Positions 5,770 to 6,433 of a stretch of 6,433 nt of DNA are shown here, one piece after another (the stretch's first letter is position 1; each line of letters starts with the position of its first letter). The DNA is taken from assembly GCA_022447165.1 (NCBI GenBank), contig JAKVBR010000098.1, forward strand, positions 1 to 6,433, written 5' to 3'. Source of the DNA: Phycisphaerales bacterium (GTDB taxonomy: Bacteria; Planctomycetota; Phycisphaerae; Phycisphaerales; SM1A02). Under the pieces are notes generated by a model. It saw only the letters and a program-made list of their open reading frames with translations, had not been told where the DNA came from and did not search any database. The position numbers and the translations under genes are program-made.

Positions 5770-6433
5770 GTGAATCTAGATTTATATCTACAACAAATCA
5801 ATGAAGTTCCATTGTTAACAGCGGAAGAAGAAAAGGAACTTGGTTGGCGAATCATCAATGACAACGATTCAAAAGCGAAGGAGCACATGATTCGTGCAAA
5901 TTTGCGATTAGTTGTCTCAATAGGAAAACGATATCTTGGTCGTGGCTTGCAGCTCAGTGACTTGATCGAAGAAGGGAACATTGGTCTCATTCGAGCTGTT
6001 GAAGGTTTTGACCCAGCGCATGGTGCAAGATTTTCAACATACGCTTCTTGGTGGATAAAACAATCCATTAAGCGAATGCTTATCAACGCTACGCAACCCG
6101 TTCACATTCCTGCGTACATGGTTGATCTAATCAACCGGTACAAGCAAACTGTATCGAGACTCAAAGATGAGATTGGGCATCAACCGACGAATCAAGAGAT
6201 TGCAGAAACACTTGACTTGCCACTGAAAAAAATAAGTGTTATTCGCAGGGCGATGAGAGCGTATTCCGGAAAGAAACCGCGAACAGCACAAGGTGAACAA
6301 GTAACGCTTTCAGAAGTCTTTGAAGATAACAAGAATAAACGCCCCGATGAACAAGTTGAACAACAAGAAACCATTAAGGATGCCCTTTCATTCTTAAGTC
6401 AGCTTGACCATCGTGATGCAAGAGTTCTACGGT
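5770..6433 (+). CDS. RNA polymerase sigma-70 factor, RpoD/SigA-like, partial (3' end outside window)
   Basis: Sigma subunit that directs RNA polymerase to promoters. The first 221 codons are present, starting V(M)NLDLYLQQINEVPLL from a GTG. Region 1.2 covers about residues 2-30. Region 2 (about 41-105) includes the core-binding NLRLVVSIGKRYLGRG (44-59), DLIEEGNIGLIRAVEGFD (64-81) and the melting and -10 recognition segment FSTYASWWIKQSIKRML (88-104), close to the TYATWWIRQAI of primary sigma factors. Region 3 runs about 112-162 (HIPAYMVDLINRY, then PTNQEIAETLDL). Region 4 begins near LSFLSQLDHRDARVLR (206-221), where the window cuts off before the -35-binding helix-turn-helix. Region 1.1 is absent, so this is a short form. 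That fits planctomycete RpoD-family factors or a group 2 sigma factor. An ECF sigma factor is excluded by regions 1.2 and 3; RpoH, RpoS or a flagellar sigma are less likely. Whether it is the housekeeping factor cannot be told here. Confidence 0.93.
   Translation, partial: MNLDLYLQQINEVPLLTAEEEKELGWRIINDNDSKAKEHMIRANLRLVVSIGKRYLGRGLQLSDLIEEGNIGLIRAVEGFDPAHGARFSTYASWWIKQSIKRMLINATQPVHIPAYMVDLINRYKQTVSRLKDEIGHQPTNQEIAETLDLPLKKISVIRRAMRAYSGKKPRTAQGEQVTLSEVFEDNKNKRPDEQVEQQETIKDALSFLSQLDHRDARVLR

Noticed and set aside
5773..5782. Perfect palindrome AATCTAGATT just after the sigma start codon, with TCTAGATT also at 5671-5678
   Set aside because: It is explained by the codons for Asn-Leu-Asp-Leu; the second copy is short and has no dyad, so chance is likely.

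Overview
The window reads as ordinary chromosomal core-genome DNA from a diderm bacterium, most likely a planctomycete and perhaps a Phycisphaerae-like lineage. That placement is an inference. It rests on a UVR-motif protein of a type I associate with Planctomycetota, a sigma-70 factor without region 1.1, and a bamA gene followed by OmpH/Skp-like genes. GC content is moderate, a little under half by eye. I see no mobile element, CRISPR array, RNA gene or obvious foreign island, and no clear new biological system.

Layout. Positions 1-3676, minus strand: an outer-membrane biogenesis cluster read right to left. It holds bamA (1223-3676), a first OmpH/Skp-like periplasmic protein (507-1139) and a second, paralogous one (1-492, cut by the window edge). 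Positions 3677-3770 are a short divergent intergenic region. Positions 3771-4886, plus strand: gcvT, the aminomethyltransferase of the glycine cleavage system, standing alone. Positions 4883-5647, minus strand: a UVR-motif protein convergent with gcvT, the two stop codons sharing a TTAA. Positions 5648-5769 are a second divergent intergenic region containing a small inverted repeat. Positions 5770-6433, plus strand: a GTG-started primary-type sigma factor, cut by the window edge within region 4.

How the genes work together. BamA inserts beta-barrel proteins into the outer membrane, and OmpH/Skp-like proteins are periplasmic holdases for unfolded barrels, so the left half is one functional unit and probably one transcript. 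gcvT (one-carbon metabolism), the UVR protein (unknown role) and the sigma factor (transcription) have no evident link to that unit or to each other.

The points most worth a second look are the tandem, charge-divergent OmpH paralogs, a glycine-rich insertion in the fourth POTRA domain of BamA, the inverted repeat ahead of the sigma gene, the uncertain start of the UVR protein, and the overlapping convergent stop codons.
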